Source: JABDQZ01 sp963801985
Lineage (GTDB): Bacteria > Pseudomonadota > Gammaproteobacteria > Chromatiales > Chromatiaceae
Reading direction: 5' to 3'
Length of the DNA: 64,000 bases
NCBI GenBank assembly: GCA_963801985.1
Contig: CAWDGV010000012.1
Coordinates: 186,001 to 250,000, forward strand
Position numbers and translations under genes: made by a program. Under the pieces are notes generated by a model. The model was not told where the DNA came from and did no database searches. It saw only the letters and a program-made list of their open reading frames with translations. Below are positions 8,130 through 16,815 of this stretch, piece by piece; within the stretch, counting starts at the first letter, position 1, and each line of letters begins with the position of its first letter.

Positions 8130-8143
8130 TTGATAAACATCAG
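8130..8143. promoter_or_regulatory. FNR/ANR-like box for ncRNA R3
   Basis: TTGAT-AAAC-ATCAG, one mismatch from consensus. Its distance to the downstream terminator hairpin (about 245 bp) is nearly the same as for the box in front of R1 (about 254 bp). Confidence 0.45.
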
Positions 8144-8332
8144 TTCTTGGGTGGGGAGAGCTTTAGACTAGCAACCTATGCAAAGTTCTCAGCGCTATCC
8201 CTTTGGCCCGGCGACATTTCATGATCACCGCGAAGTCCAGCGGTTTTCACTGATCGATGCAACACATTAGTGAAAATGAGTTATGCTAATCCAACGCACT
8301 CATTAATCCTGGATTATACAGGAGCATGAATA

Positions 8333-8896
8333 CTAGTTTAGTTCATCATTTTTCCAGTATTTTGTACCCTTAACAGTAGCCTGTAATGCTAGGCCACTTT
8401 CTGTTAGCTGGTAGATTGTAATCCCATCTATCAGGATTTCTCCACCAACAGCAGCCCCTTTATCACCTGCCTTAGCGGCAGCATCAGCATGTGCGCCAAA
8501 TTCCCAGCCACTATTGATAAAATTGCTCATCGTTGATCGATCATGAAAAACAAATACTGCACGGAAATCTTTTACACCGAGCCCAAAACCAATACCGACT
8601 TCCCCCATATTCATATAAGTGTGCTTACCAGTCTTATTATCTTTTACAACGCCTTGTCCACCACTAAAACTGGCAAAAATAACATTGATATTGGCATTGC
8701 TAAAAACAGCATACCCTGAGCCATTGGATACAACAGACCTTGCTCCAGGCCTAACTTTAAAAAGATCAGTGAGTACCTGTTGTTTCATGTTAAGGATTGC
8801 CTGGCGTTTTTGTTGGGGAGTTGTAGCTCCTGTGGTAGCACAACCAGTAAGTGCCAATAGGGATAATAAAATAATACCATTGATGAAAGTTTTCAT
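8333..8896 (-). CDS. SYLF (Ysc84-like) domain lipoprotein
   Basis: 187 residues with a lipoprotein signal (MKTFINGIILLSLLALTGC, lipobox LTGC, Cys19). The mature part has the SYLF pattern: 'SGYAVFSNANINVIFASFSGG' with 'GVVKD', 'GEVGIGFGLGVKDFRAVFVF' and 'SGWEFGAHADAAAKAGD'. Bacterial SYLF lipoproteins are periplasm-facing and of uncertain role; in eukaryotes the domain binds lipid and actin. The next gene, on the same strand, is a CigR-like protein. The gene stands in a group of small exported proteins (8.3-11.3 kb). Confidence 0.85.
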   Translation of the reverse strand: MKTFINGIILLSLLALTGCATTGATTPQQKRQAILNMKQQVLTDLFKVRPGARSVVSNGSGYAVFSNANINVIFASFSGGQGVVKDNKTGKHTYMNMGEVGIGFGLGVKDFRAVFVFHDRSTMSNFINSGWEFGAHADAAAKAGDKGAAVGGEILIDGITIYQLTESGLALQATVKGTKYWKNDELN

Positions 8897-8935
8897 ATGC
8901 TTTTAAACCGGCTGAGTATTTAAACTGAATAATTT

Positions 8936-9442
8936 TCAGTTACTTGTAAGTACATCCAGAATGACATCTGTTGAGTCCATAATCCTGATAATGCGATCAT
9001 CTAATTGTCTGACAGAGGTGCCTTCAATGTTTTCTAATTGATCAAGGATGCTATTGGGTAGATTTTCTGAAGCGTCATACATCTCCGCATCCAATACTTC
9101 GCCTCTAGCCACTTTTTTTTGCCACCCTGGGGGCAACTGACCTCCACGGTCGATTTTTTTCTGCAATCCTGGCGGGAGTTTTTTCTTTTTTTTGTCTTTG
9201 TGTTTTTTCTTACTTTGCTTTCTATCACTGCCATTGTCATCATGATAATTTTCATCGTTATTCTCAATACCTTGCGTTCGAAGATATTCATGAAGAACGG
9301 CCTTCTCAGAAGCTGTAAATAGTTGATCTGACACACCAGTTACTTCATCAGTACTTTTCCAGAGTTGCCACCATGGGCTAGTATTTTCTGCATATACTGT
9401 AGATGCAAAGATTAATAACGCAGTGATAAATAACCATTTCAT
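8936..9442 (-). CDS. CigR-like exported protein
   Basis: 168 residues. A signal peptide (MKWLFITALLIFASTVYA) is followed by an acidic, then a lysine-rich linker (about 85-90), then the paired motif LPPGLQKK and LPPGWQKK separated by about 11 residues, as in 'anti-virulence regulator CigR family' proteins and related RcnB-like exported proteins. The C-terminal 45 residues are a more regular domain. Function in this host is unknown. It is 39 bp upstream of the SYLF gene and probably co-transcribed with it. Confidence 0.75.
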   Translation of the reverse strand: MKWLFITALLIFASTVYAENTSPWWQLWKSTDEVTGVSDQLFTASEKAVLHEYLRTQGIENNDENYHDDNGSDRKQSKKKHKDKKKKKLPPGLQKKIDRGGQLPPGWQKKVARGEVLDAEMYDASENLPNSILDQLENIEGTSVRQLDDRIIRIMDSTDVILDVLTSN

Positions 9443-9485
9443 AATTTAGTCCCAGTTAAACGTGTTAACTAATTTTTAATCTGAA

Positions 9486-9715
9486 TTATTTTTTAGCCTT
9501 TTCTGTTTCTTTTCCTTTTTTCTGATTTTTCACGTCAGCTTCTTCTGCGGAACCCTTACCTTCTTTTCTTTAGTGCCAGTCCAAGCCCTTCCTTTTTCCT
9601 TGCCGATTTCACCAACATGTTCATCTCTGCTGCTAATCCCTTTTTCTTTGTCCATTTATGCAATAGCTGGTGAAACAACTAAAAACATCAAAATAATAAG
9701 CAGTAAATTACGCAT
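9486..9715 (-). pseudogene. Broken small exported protein gene
   Basis: From ATG 9715 the minus strand encodes a signal peptide (MRNLLLIILMFLVVSPAIA) and then meets TAA. Reading resumes with 'KEKGRAWTGTKEKK', and after a further frame change continues 'GKGSAEEADVKNQKKGKETE' to a stop at 9486-9488. A premature stop plus a frameshift in a short, lysine-rich secreted protein indicates decay, or sequencing error in an A-rich stretch. It is in line with the CigR-like and SYLF genes. Confidence 0.6.
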
Positions 9716-9904
9716 GACCGAATCCAAAAGATTTGTATCTATAAAATTTAACTTATTAAGTTAGCGGCTAAGTCCTCAATTTCCTGAACTAGTAGCTATT
9801 TTTTTTGAACTTAATCACACTTTATGAATAAAAAGCCTTAAAAAATCATCTTTTTGGATTATGTGTCGCTAATACATTCAAATCTGATTAGGTAGGAAAA
9901 ATCT

Positions 9905-10321
9905 GTGTTTTCATCGACTAAAAAAATAACATCGGGACTCATACTGCTGGTTTCACTTGGTATTTCCGGGTGTGATCCAATAAGCTTAACAGCAGCATCA
10001 TTGGGCGCTGGCATTGGTGCCAACCATGCTTTGGGTGGCATGATCTATAAAACCTTTACTGCCCCTGTTAAATCAGTAGAAACAGCTACTGTTCGGGCTA
10101 TGAAGGATATGGGGATTAAGATCAAAAGCCGTGAATACAATGAAGATGGTGAAAGAATGATTGTGGCAACTGCCAACCAGCGTGAAATCGAAGTACGCCT
10201 GGAATCATTATCTAAACGCACCACGCAAATGCGTGCAGTTGCTAATGACGGTATGTTTTATGATAGTGCCACAGCGACAGAAATTGTTATGCAGACAGAA
10301 CGCGTGCTTGCGGGTAGTTAA
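9905..10321 (+). CDS. DUF3568-type lipoprotein
   Basis: 138 residues from a GTG start (AGGAAAAATCT just upstream). The lipoprotein signal is MFSSTKKITSGLILLVSLGISGC (Cys23). The mature chain begins with a Gly/Ala-rich stretch (AASLGAGIGANHALGG), then an alpha/beta domain with 'TVRAMKDMGIKIKSREYNEDGERMI' typical of small DUF3568 lipoproteins, which are probably anchored in the outer membrane. No biochemical role is known. It is 17 bp from the following gene in the same direction, so the two form a likely operon. Confidence 0.75.
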   Translation: MFSSTKKITSGLILLVSLGISGCDPISLTAASLGAGIGANHALGGMIYKTFTAPVKSVETATVRAMKDMGIKIKSREYNEDGERMIVATANQREIEVRLESLSKRTTQMRAVANDGMFYDSATATEIVMQTERVLAGS

Positions 10322-10338
10322 AATAAAGGAGAATTACA

Positions 10339-11292
10339 TTGAAACCAATTTTCACAACAGGGACCCGCACACTGGCATTACTCATCACCATGCTATCTGG
10401 TTGCAACTTGCATGCTGAGGAAGCTGCCAGCGCCGAAACCCCCATTGACACTGTCTCATCAATCGGAACATCAGTTAATACTGAAAGCAAACTAACTAAT
10501 GAATTTTCTGAATTTCTCGGTAGTGAAGAACAGGCAGCGATTGTTGTCGATGGCTTAAGACAAGGAAAGAGTTTTTCCTATACAACAGGCGAAAGCGAAG
10601 TTATTGAACCTGAAAACCCTATTGCGGCTAATAATATGCCGACAGCAGAAAACCCGATTGAAGTTGATCCTAACATTATCGACCCTCCAACTAACTCGAT
10701 GGGCTATGGAAATGTAAAGTTAACGCTCAAACTAGCCGAAAGTAAGCTGGCTGAAATGGGTATCACTCAACCAACTAATGAACAACTTTCAGCTGTTTTA
10801 CTTGGAGGCAATATTGATGGACAGGCAGTTGAAGGTGTTCTGGTGATGCGGGCTGATGGCATGGGCTGGGGTGAAATTGCACATCAATATGATATGAAAG
10901 TTGGCCAACTGATGGGTAAAGCAAAGCCTATGGCCACACCAGAAACCACAACTCAATTAAGTTCAGCTAACAGCAAAGGGTATATTGCACCTTATTCCAG
11001 GAAAGGTTCAGCAGGATTTTCAAAGCATCATTCGAATGGTTACATCCCCAGTTCAAAAAATCATGTTTCAGGTAAAGGAATGATGACTGCTAATGGGGCG
11101 TCAGCGCATCAACCTGGATATATTAAGAACAATGGAAAAATTAAGCCTATTAAAACGGCTAATATTCACCCAGGGAACAAACATAGCTATATTCCGAGCA
11201 GTTCAGCTGCAAGTTCCACAACCGTCTCAGGCGCTAGAGCAGCAACACATTCATCAATGGGTAAAGCCAAAGGCCATATACATAAAAAATAG
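10339..11292 (+). CDS. Secreted hypothetical protein with conserved 'GMGWGEIAHQ' domain
   Basis: 317 residues from a TTG start, chosen because AAGGAG lies at 10327-10332. An N-terminal signal carries a possible lipobox (LSGC near residue 22) as well as an AxA-like site. Residues about 125-200 hold a conserved domain seen in many proteobacterial hypothetical proteins: 'GNVKLTLKLAESKLAEMGI', 'PTNEQLSAVLLGG', then 'VEGVLVMRADGMGWGEIAHQ'. The C-terminal 110 residues are low-complexity with repeated GYI/SYI units (GYIAPYS, GYIPSS, GYIKNN, SYIPSS). No function is known. Confidence 0.75.
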   Translation: MKPIFTTGTRTLALLITMLSGCNLHAEEAASAETPIDTVSSIGTSVNTESKLTNEFSEFLGSEEQAAIVVDGLRQGKSFSYTTGESEVIEPENPIAANNMPTAENPIEVDPNIIDPPTNSMGYGNVKLTLKLAESKLAEMGITQPTNEQLSAVLLGGNIDGQAVEGVLVMRADGMGWGEIAHQYDMKVGQLMGKAKPMATPETTTQLSSANSKGYIAPYSRKGSAGFSKHHSNGYIPSSKNHVSGKGMMTANGASAHQPGYIKNNGKIKPIKTANIHPGNKHSYIPSSSAASSTTVSGARAATHSSMGKAKGHIHKK

Positions 11293-11449
11293 TATTTTAT
11301 TTGTCTGCTGACGACTTGGTCTCCTTGATCAGACTATTGCGCTTTAACCTATAAATTGCATCAACCGGTTGAAACCGCAGTATCAAGCGGAAGTTCAAGT
11401 AATTTGTTCAGGCATTATTCCTATGCTAGTTGAACAACCGTAGCAGACA

Positions 11450-12067
11450 TTAAAATCGGTCAAATGCCTGAGCATAAGGCGATATGGCAAGGGCTAATAC
11501 TAGAAATGCGATTGCTGCAATCCAGGACCCTATTACTCTGATACCAATTCTCTGCCAAGGTTTGTTATTAAAATAATCAGCCAGACCCATTGGATACAAT
11601 TGCAACAAATAGAGTCCAACGCCAGTTCCCAATAAAGTGGCAGCTTTCTCTCTGCCAGCTAAAGTTTCCTGAGTTGAATCCATACCAATTGCAAGCCCGG
11701 TGAAAAATGCTATTAATGAAAGCCATGTTGGGTTGAGTTTAAACTCAAGCGCAACCAACAGACCTAGTGTCAATGCGCCCCCAAGCAGAAATACTTCCAT
11801 TTCAACGGCAAAGGAGAACCACGTAAGCGTTAAACCAAAAAATGTTCCGAATGCGAATGTAGCCAGTGATAATAAATTTTTATCGATACCTTTCTGACCT
11901 ATCAACAAGCCAAGCACTGATAAAAGTAACAATTGCGACGGGACAAAAACAGGATGTAAAACCCCATTGTAGAAGTTACCAATTCCTTTAATTGGTCCGT
12001 GTGCAAAGACTATTTCTGGAATTAGTAAAATGGGGCTAAGGAAAAAAGCTCTGTAGCGAAATTTCAT
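11450..12067 (-). CDS. HupE/UreJ-like membrane protein (second of pair)
   Basis: 205 residues: a signal-like N-terminus (MKFRYRAFFLSPILLIPEIVFA), then 'HGPIKGIGNFYNGVLHPVFVPSQ' and five to six membrane segments. The 'HP' after a short polar N-terminus resembles HupE/UreJ proteins, but the usual G-D-H triad is replaced (FVPSQ). It overlaps the upstream gene by 4 nt, so the two are translationally coupled. HupE/UreJ proteins are linked to nickel or cobalt uptake for hydrogenase and urease; neither enzyme is encoded here. Confidence 0.75.
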   Translation of the reverse strand: MKFRYRAFFLSPILLIPEIVFAHGPIKGIGNFYNGVLHPVFVPSQLLLLSVLGLLIGQKGIDKNLLSLATFAFGTFFGLTLTWFSFAVEMEVFLLGGALTLGLLVALEFKLNPTWLSLIAFFTGLAIGMDSTQETLAGREKAATLLGTGVGLYLLQLYPMGLADYFNNKPWQRIGIRVIGSWIAAIAFLVLALAISPYAQAFDRF

Positions 12068-12663
12068 AAAATGCCGGTGAGAAAGCCAACACCCACCAGA
12101 GATATGACACTACCACCAGCCTGAACTGCAATCTTGCCAGTGGGCCAACGCACTAATAGACCAAAAGCTATACCTGACAAGTGAAGCAGTCCTGTAGCTA
12201 GTACAAAGCCAATACTATATGCGATTGGATTAGCCGCACTTGGCAGCTCAGTGCCATGCGCATGACCATGAAAAATAGCAAAAGAACCAACGATGATTGC
12301 CGCTATCCATATTGGCGGGCGGATAGCTAAAGCCACCATTGCGCCTAATACTATTGCGGATACTGCAATTCCAGTTTCAACAGCAGGAATAGGAATGCCC
12401 ATCACTCCAATAGCCCCTCCAAATGCCATTACCATAGGAAATACAACAGGCAGTAACCAGATAGCAGGGCTACCGAGGAATGCCCCCCATAAACCCACCG
12501 CAACCATTGCTACAACGTGATCCCAACCGAGAACAGGGTGCATGAGACCACTGACAAAACCGCCTGCAATACCGCCATCTGTGTGTGCAAAGGCTAAACT
12601 TGAGCTGGTAAAAAGAATAAATGAAAGGGACAAAGTATAAAGCTGCTTCATTGAGTAGGTCAT
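12064..12663 (-). CDS. HupE/UreJ family protein
   Basis: 199 residues. A signal peptide (MKQLYTLSLSFILFTSSSLAFA) is followed by 'HTDGG...GLMHPVLGWDHVVAMVAVG', the HPxxGxDH signature of HupE/UreJ, then about six membrane helices and 'FAIFHGHAHGTELP', a His-rich segment typical of the family and thought to bind metal. It is likely a nickel or cobalt permease or channel component. The true start may be ATG 12651, which gives a canonical signal peptide. It forms an ATGA-coupled pair with the next gene. Confidence 0.85.
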   Translation of the reverse strand: MTYSMKQLYTLSLSFILFTSSSLAFAHTDGGIAGGFVSGLMHPVLGWDHVVAMVAVGLWGAFLGSPAIWLLPVVFPMVMAFGGAIGVMGIPIPAVETGIAVSAIVLGAMVALAIRPPIWIAAIIVGSFAIFHGHAHGTELPSAANPIAYSIGFVLATGLLHLSGIAFGLLVRWPTGKIAVQAGGSVISLVGVGFLTGIL

Positions 12664-12849
12664 GATCTGATAAGACTTTTCGATATTGTTAAATGGATTT
12701 CAGCGATCATTTTATCAAAAAAATTTTGGGGATCACTAAGAATAGTCAAAATTTTCCTTGATTGACCACTTAAGGTGGCAACCAGAGTTTGGTATAAAAC
12801 TTATACAATGACTGCTGTTCTACAGTTACCGTCATCCATTGAAACTTGT

Positions 12850-12925
12850 TCACTGTCGGCTCTCGACCTTAACCTGCCTCCCAGGGTGATGCGTTTGAAC
12901 GACTGCTTATGAGAAAGCTGCCATT
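12850..12925. repeat. Dispersed repeat S, copy 1
   Basis: A roughly 75-bp sequence running from 'GTCGGCTCTCGACCT' to 'GCTTATGAGAAAGCTG', repeated at 14725-14797 and inverted at 24887-24955, with a partial copy at 6240-6270. The 3' part forms a small stem CAGCTT/AAGCTG in most copies. The rest of 12664-13021 contains nothing I recognise. Confidence 0.6.
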
Positions 12926-13021
12926 CAGGTGATTTTAGCGAATGAGTGCTACTCGGTAAAAGCAGACATCATGCGAATTCTTTTTATGTGTTCGTTGTTC
13001 TGCAATATACATGACTTTAAA

Positions 13022-14434
13022 CTAGTTTCGAGGAGCTATAAATTTGAAATATCGGGCATTTGGTATTGACTCCATATAGCAGTCTATTGGATGAAATGTC
13101 GCGTATTCATCATTTTTACTGAACATTGGTAAAGATGAATAACTCCATCCTGTTACCATTGGCTTTCCAGCAAAGTTATATCTTGCCCGAAAAGACCAAC
13201 AATATTTCTGGTTTGCTCTGAGTTTTTCTTCCAACTGATGGCTGGGTTCGGGTAACTGTATTCGCTCATAAACTAATTCATCACATTGCTTTCCATCCCA
13301 TTTCCATATTTTCAAATCATAATTAACTTGATCAATTTGACTTAATTTTTCTTCGTTTTCATCGATTAAATCTCTAGGTCTAGGAAAGGATTCCCAAATA
13401 ATTTGGGGTTGACGTGATGATATTGGAGTAAATTTGATCTCAGCTACTTTAGTAACACTCTTTATTCCTAGAAATGATTTGGTGACTGGATGTTTATATT
13501 CCAATTTTGGGTGTAAAGGTTTTAACCAGCAATAATTATCATCTTTGTCTGTATTTTTAATTTGAACAGGAGTTTGAAGATTAAAGATTTGTACAGGTGT
13601 ATAAAATGGCCAATAGGGCGGTGGCTCAAGTAATTGTTGAAATATACGATTCGATAAGCTTTCATACCCATCCATTAAAGCATCTCTTAAGTATTTCCCT
13701 TTATTACTGCGCCATGCCGGTATAGCGCGCATTGGGCTGGAATATTTGAACTGATGAGTATCAATAACATTATTATCTTTAACTCTAATCAATCTACTCT
13801 GAGCGGTTATGTATAGAGACATTGAATTATGCTTTACACCTCCAGTATTAAACCCGGTATGTGTCACGCTAATTTCCAAAACAGTATCTATACCTTCCTC
13901 TATCAAACCAGAATAATCTGGAAATTGATCAGGTTCTGCTGGCCCCACTCCATATAAAACACCATGTTTTATTTGTGGTGTAAAAATAGAATTATTTGCC
14001 AAATGAAGACTAAGCTTTCCAGACATGTCTTCATCCTTCACAGCGTTTTCAATTAGTAGTTCAATGAGTTCTGACTGTTCTTCTGATGTATTCATTGAGA
14101 TTCCACCAGCGATCCCAATTGGAATAGTAATTGGCATCATAATGATGCCAATAAGAACTCCAGCTACAGGATTCATATGTCTTGCTGTTGCTGTACCCGC
14201 TTCCACACCAATATCTAGCCCACCACCAATTCCCATGCCCACACCTTTTATTGCACCAGCGAAAGGGCCTCTAGCAAAAGTGATAAACTGAGTTTCTGGG
14301 TTATAAAGGGCAGGAACTATTGAGATAGTGCCGTACTTTGTTATTGGATTGTCAGGCGGAGTACCGGGCACACTTGCACACCCAGCCAAATAGATAAGGC
14401 TAACTGCAATTAAGAATGAAATAAAAGAACGCAT
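13022..14434 (-). CDS. Large lipoprotein, unknown function
   Basis: 470 residues from ATG 14434, chosen because it gives a lipoprotein signal (MRSFISFLIAVSLIYLAGC, lipobox LAGC); the frame extends to 14485 without benefit. Residues about 55-120 hold a Gly-rich hydrophobic stretch ('GAIKGVGMGIGGGLDIGVEAG', then 'GVLIGIIMMPITIPIGIAGG') that may insert into or lie on membrane. The remainder alternates beta-rich segments; the last 180 residues carry Trp/Tyr-rich stretches and four Cys (residues 324, 393, 418 and 455), a pattern fitting an extracytoplasmic fold. I do not recognise a family. Confidence 0.7.
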   Translation of the reverse strand: MRSFISFLIAVSLIYLAGCASVPGTPPDNPITKYGTISIVPALYNPETQFITFARGPFAGAIKGVGMGIGGGLDIGVEAGTATARHMNPVAGVLIGIIMMPITIPIGIAGGISMNTSEEQSELIELLIENAVKDEDMSGKLSLHLANNSIFTPQIKHGVLYGVGPAEPDQFPDYSGLIEEGIDTVLEISVTHTGFNTGGVKHNSMSLYITAQSRLIRVKDNNVIDTHQFKYSSPMRAIPAWRSNKGKYLRDALMDGYESLSNRIFQQLLEPPPYWPFYTPVQIFNLQTPVQIKNTDKDDNYCWLKPLHPKLEYKHPVTKSFLGIKSVTKVAEIKFTPISSRQPQIIWESFPRPRDLIDENEEKLSQIDQVNYDLKIWKWDGKQCDELVYERIQLPEPSHQLEEKLRANQKYCWSFRARYNFAGKPMVTGWSYSSLPMFSKNDEYATFHPIDCYMESIPNARYFKFIAPRN

Positions 14435-14724
14435 CAGATCATAATAAGCTAATACATAGGTACGGAAAATAGTATTGTCGAGCATCCGCTAAAGTAGCTG
14501 ATGGCAGGCTAAAAAGAGAAACTTTTACTTTGCCTGCTTACGACCTGAAGCTGACATCTGGACGAAGTATCCTTTAATGACCGCTAACGCTGAGAAGCAC
14601 TCATCCAGAGAATCAGGTTTTCCTTGCTGCGACTGGCAGCTACGGACTAGTAGAAGCCATTTTGAGTTATTTCAGGTGACTGTCCGCTTTTCTCGGTGCA
14701 AAACCTGTGTAAAAAATCCTGACA

Positions 14725-14797
14725 CTGTCGGCTCTCGACCTGAACCAGCCTTCTAAGGTGATGCGCTTGAATGACAGCTTATGAGAAAGCTGACATT
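14725..14797. repeat. Dispersed repeat S, copy 2
   Basis: Matches 12850-12925 and the reverse complement of 24887-24955. The gap 14435-15046 contains only this and repeat T, no gene. Confidence 0.6.
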
Positions 14798-14826
14798 GGA
14801 GGGATATTTTCAGAGGGCAGCTAGTC

Positions 14827-14865
14827 GGTATTTCCGGTCATACGGCAGGATTAATCGACCGGCAG
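14827..14865. repeat. Dispersed repeat T, copy 2
   Basis: One mismatch from 3664-3703. The pair lies near opposite ends of unit 2. Confidence 0.6.
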
Positions 14866-15046
14866 GAACTTGCTATAAGCGGAAGTACGCAGATTTAAGC
14901 GACCGGTTGAACCCGCATACCAAAGCCGTCATTCAGATTTTATTGGAATCAGGAGGCTGAGCGGTAGAAGCCGACATCAAGAAATAAAAAAGCCCCACCG
15001 AAGCGAGGCTTAATTCTATTAGCTGCTTGAATTTCAGTGGTTGTAG

Positions 15047-15601
15047 TTAATCTTCTTGCCCTGGCATATCTTTGAATATGACTTTGCCAACTTTAAAATT
15101 TGGGATACTAAGTGATGCTAGGAATTCTCTATACTCATCAAGTGACTCATAGGGACCATGAATACCCTGCATTTTTTCCCATTTTCTTCCTGTACCGTAA
15201 TCCATTATATAAAGCTTACCTTCATAGTCGTATGCGGTAACCCAATGATGAGGACGACCTTTATCATTCCAAATAAACACCCATCTAGCATTGTAATCAG
15301 GATTGATCATATTTAATGAGGTTAAAGCAAAATTGGCAGAGTCAACACAATAACCTCGGTTATTATCTTCATAGAGTGTCTTTGGGTTTCTGACCAATAG
15401 ACCGGATGGACCCTGCTTCTTAAGGCGTTTTCCAATTTGTTTTTGCCTACTTTTATCAAACGAAAAATTATTATCTAGCCATCTGGCAACATCTTCATGT
15501 GATTCCCATTTTGAGACAGTATCTTCATATGAACCCGCACTAATATTGCTAGTGAGAAAAGTAAGTAGAAGTAAGGATAGAACCATTATTGTAGTTTTCA
15601 T
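15047..15601 (-). CDS. Exported transglutaminase-like cysteine protease fold protein
   Basis: 184 residues from ATG 15601, which follows AAGGAAACAAG; the longer frame to 15673 lacks a signal. The signal peptide is MKTTIMVLSLLLLTFLTSNISA. The mature domain shows an ordered Cys-His-Asp set: 'RGYCVDSANFAL' (Cys), 'RPHHWVTAYDY' (His) and 'YIMDYGTG' (Asp), the transglutaminase-like/papain-like arrangement. The small size suits a periplasmic peptidase or amide-modifying enzyme; the substrate is unknown. It stands alone, flanked by repeat-rich DNA. Confidence 0.7.
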   Translation of the reverse strand: MKTTIMVLSLLLLTFLTSNISAGSYEDTVSKWESHEDVARWLDNNFSFDKSRQKQIGKRLKKQGPSGLLVRNPKTLYEDNNRGYCVDSANFALTSLNMINPDYNARWVFIWNDKGRPHHWVTAYDYEGKLYIMDYGTGRKWEKMQGIHGPYESLDEYREFLASLSIPNFKVGKVIFKDMPGQED

Positions 15602-16062
15602 ATCTTGTTTCCTTGAAATGAGATTTAATCTTTTTAATTTTCCGTAAGTAACCGTTGATATTAAACGACACAACTCAAACCGTCTGTAGAAAAATCTGAC
15701 AACATTACTGGAATATATTGAAGTAATAATATCTGACTGAACAATTCTTTATAAGTCAACTTTTCAGCATAAGCAGGTATAGATAATGGCTATCACCAAC
15801 GTCCATTTATTCAGGGCAAAACCAAAGGTCGCAAAGCGGAAATAATCAATAAAACGCCGACGACGGCTTCTAGCAAGAAGCACTCAGTCACATTTCCAAA
15901 ATTTAGCGATTTGAACGGCAGCTTTGTAGAAATTCACTCTTAATACCCTTGAATGTCCGCTTACGGGAAATCTTTCGCAGTACTAGAAACAAAAACCAAC
16001 TACGGTTAATTGCTGGAAGCAGAAGATTAACTAATTTTTATACAATGACTGCAATCGCTGCA

Positions 16063-16750
16063 GGCTGTGTAAAAACGTGAGTTAACTATACTAATACTAA
16101 CTTCCGAGGAGGTCAGTATCGTGAAACGTTATATCCAAGGCGATAACCGGTATCAAAGCCTGCTTTTTCCCGAAACGCTCGATGAATATATCAGCGAAGA
16201 CAACCCCGTCAGGGTGATTGATGTTTTTGTAGAAGAGCTTGATCTAGCGAGATTAGGTTTTGAACTGATACCCGCTGATACAGGCCGTCCCGCCTATCAT
16301 CCAGCCATCATGCTCAAGCTTTATATTTATGGTTACCTCAACCGCATTCAATCGAGCCGGCGATTGGAGAGAGAAACGCAGCGTAACGTTGAAATGATGT
16401 GGCTGTTGAGGCGACTTCAGCCTGATTTTAAAACCATTGCTGACTTTCGCAGGGATAACAATCCGAACATGATGACAGTGCGACGATCCACTGTTGAGCA
16501 TCCGTTTGCAACGTTAAAAGCCTGGATGGGATATACCCATTTCCAGATGAAAACATTAAAACGTGTCAAAGCAGAGATGAGCTTGCACGTTCTGGTCTAC
16601 AACATGAAACGCGTCATGAATATCATGGGATCGGTGAAACTGATGGAGACAATCCGGGCGTAGCCTGGATTTTTATCCGGTTAAAAATCATCGCTCCCTT
16701 CTATAAAAGCAATTGGTAACGCCTGCTGAGGCCGAGTTTTCACACAGTCT
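16063..16750 (+). mobile_element. Internally deleted IS1182-family element
   Basis: About 690 bp bounded by imperfect inverted repeats (GCTGTGTAAAAACGTG at the left, ACTGTGTGAAAACTCG as reverse complement at the right). It carries only the fused ends of an IS1182-type transposase gene, so it is a non-autonomous deletion derivative. No clear target duplication is seen. 15602-16062 to its left contains no recognisable gene. Confidence 0.75.
16121..16663 (+). pseudogene. IS1182-family transposase with internal deletion
   Basis: A GTG-initiated 180-residue frame after GGAGGTC. Residues 1-114 match the N-terminus of IS1182-type transposases ('YHPAIMLKLYIYGYLNRIQS', then 'QPDFKTIADFRRDN'). Residues from about 115 jump directly to the C-terminus ('STVEHPFATLKAWMG...FQMKTLKRVKAEMSL'). 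Full-length members are about 450-500 residues, so roughly 300 residues including most of the DDE catalytic domain are missing. The frame is kept across the deletion, so a mini-protein could be made, but it cannot be an active transposase. Confidence 0.8.
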
Positions 16751-16815
16751 GGTTTAATACCGGTCACCGTATAAGCTATGTGTAATCAACAATAGTCAGA
16801 TACAATAAAAAAGCA

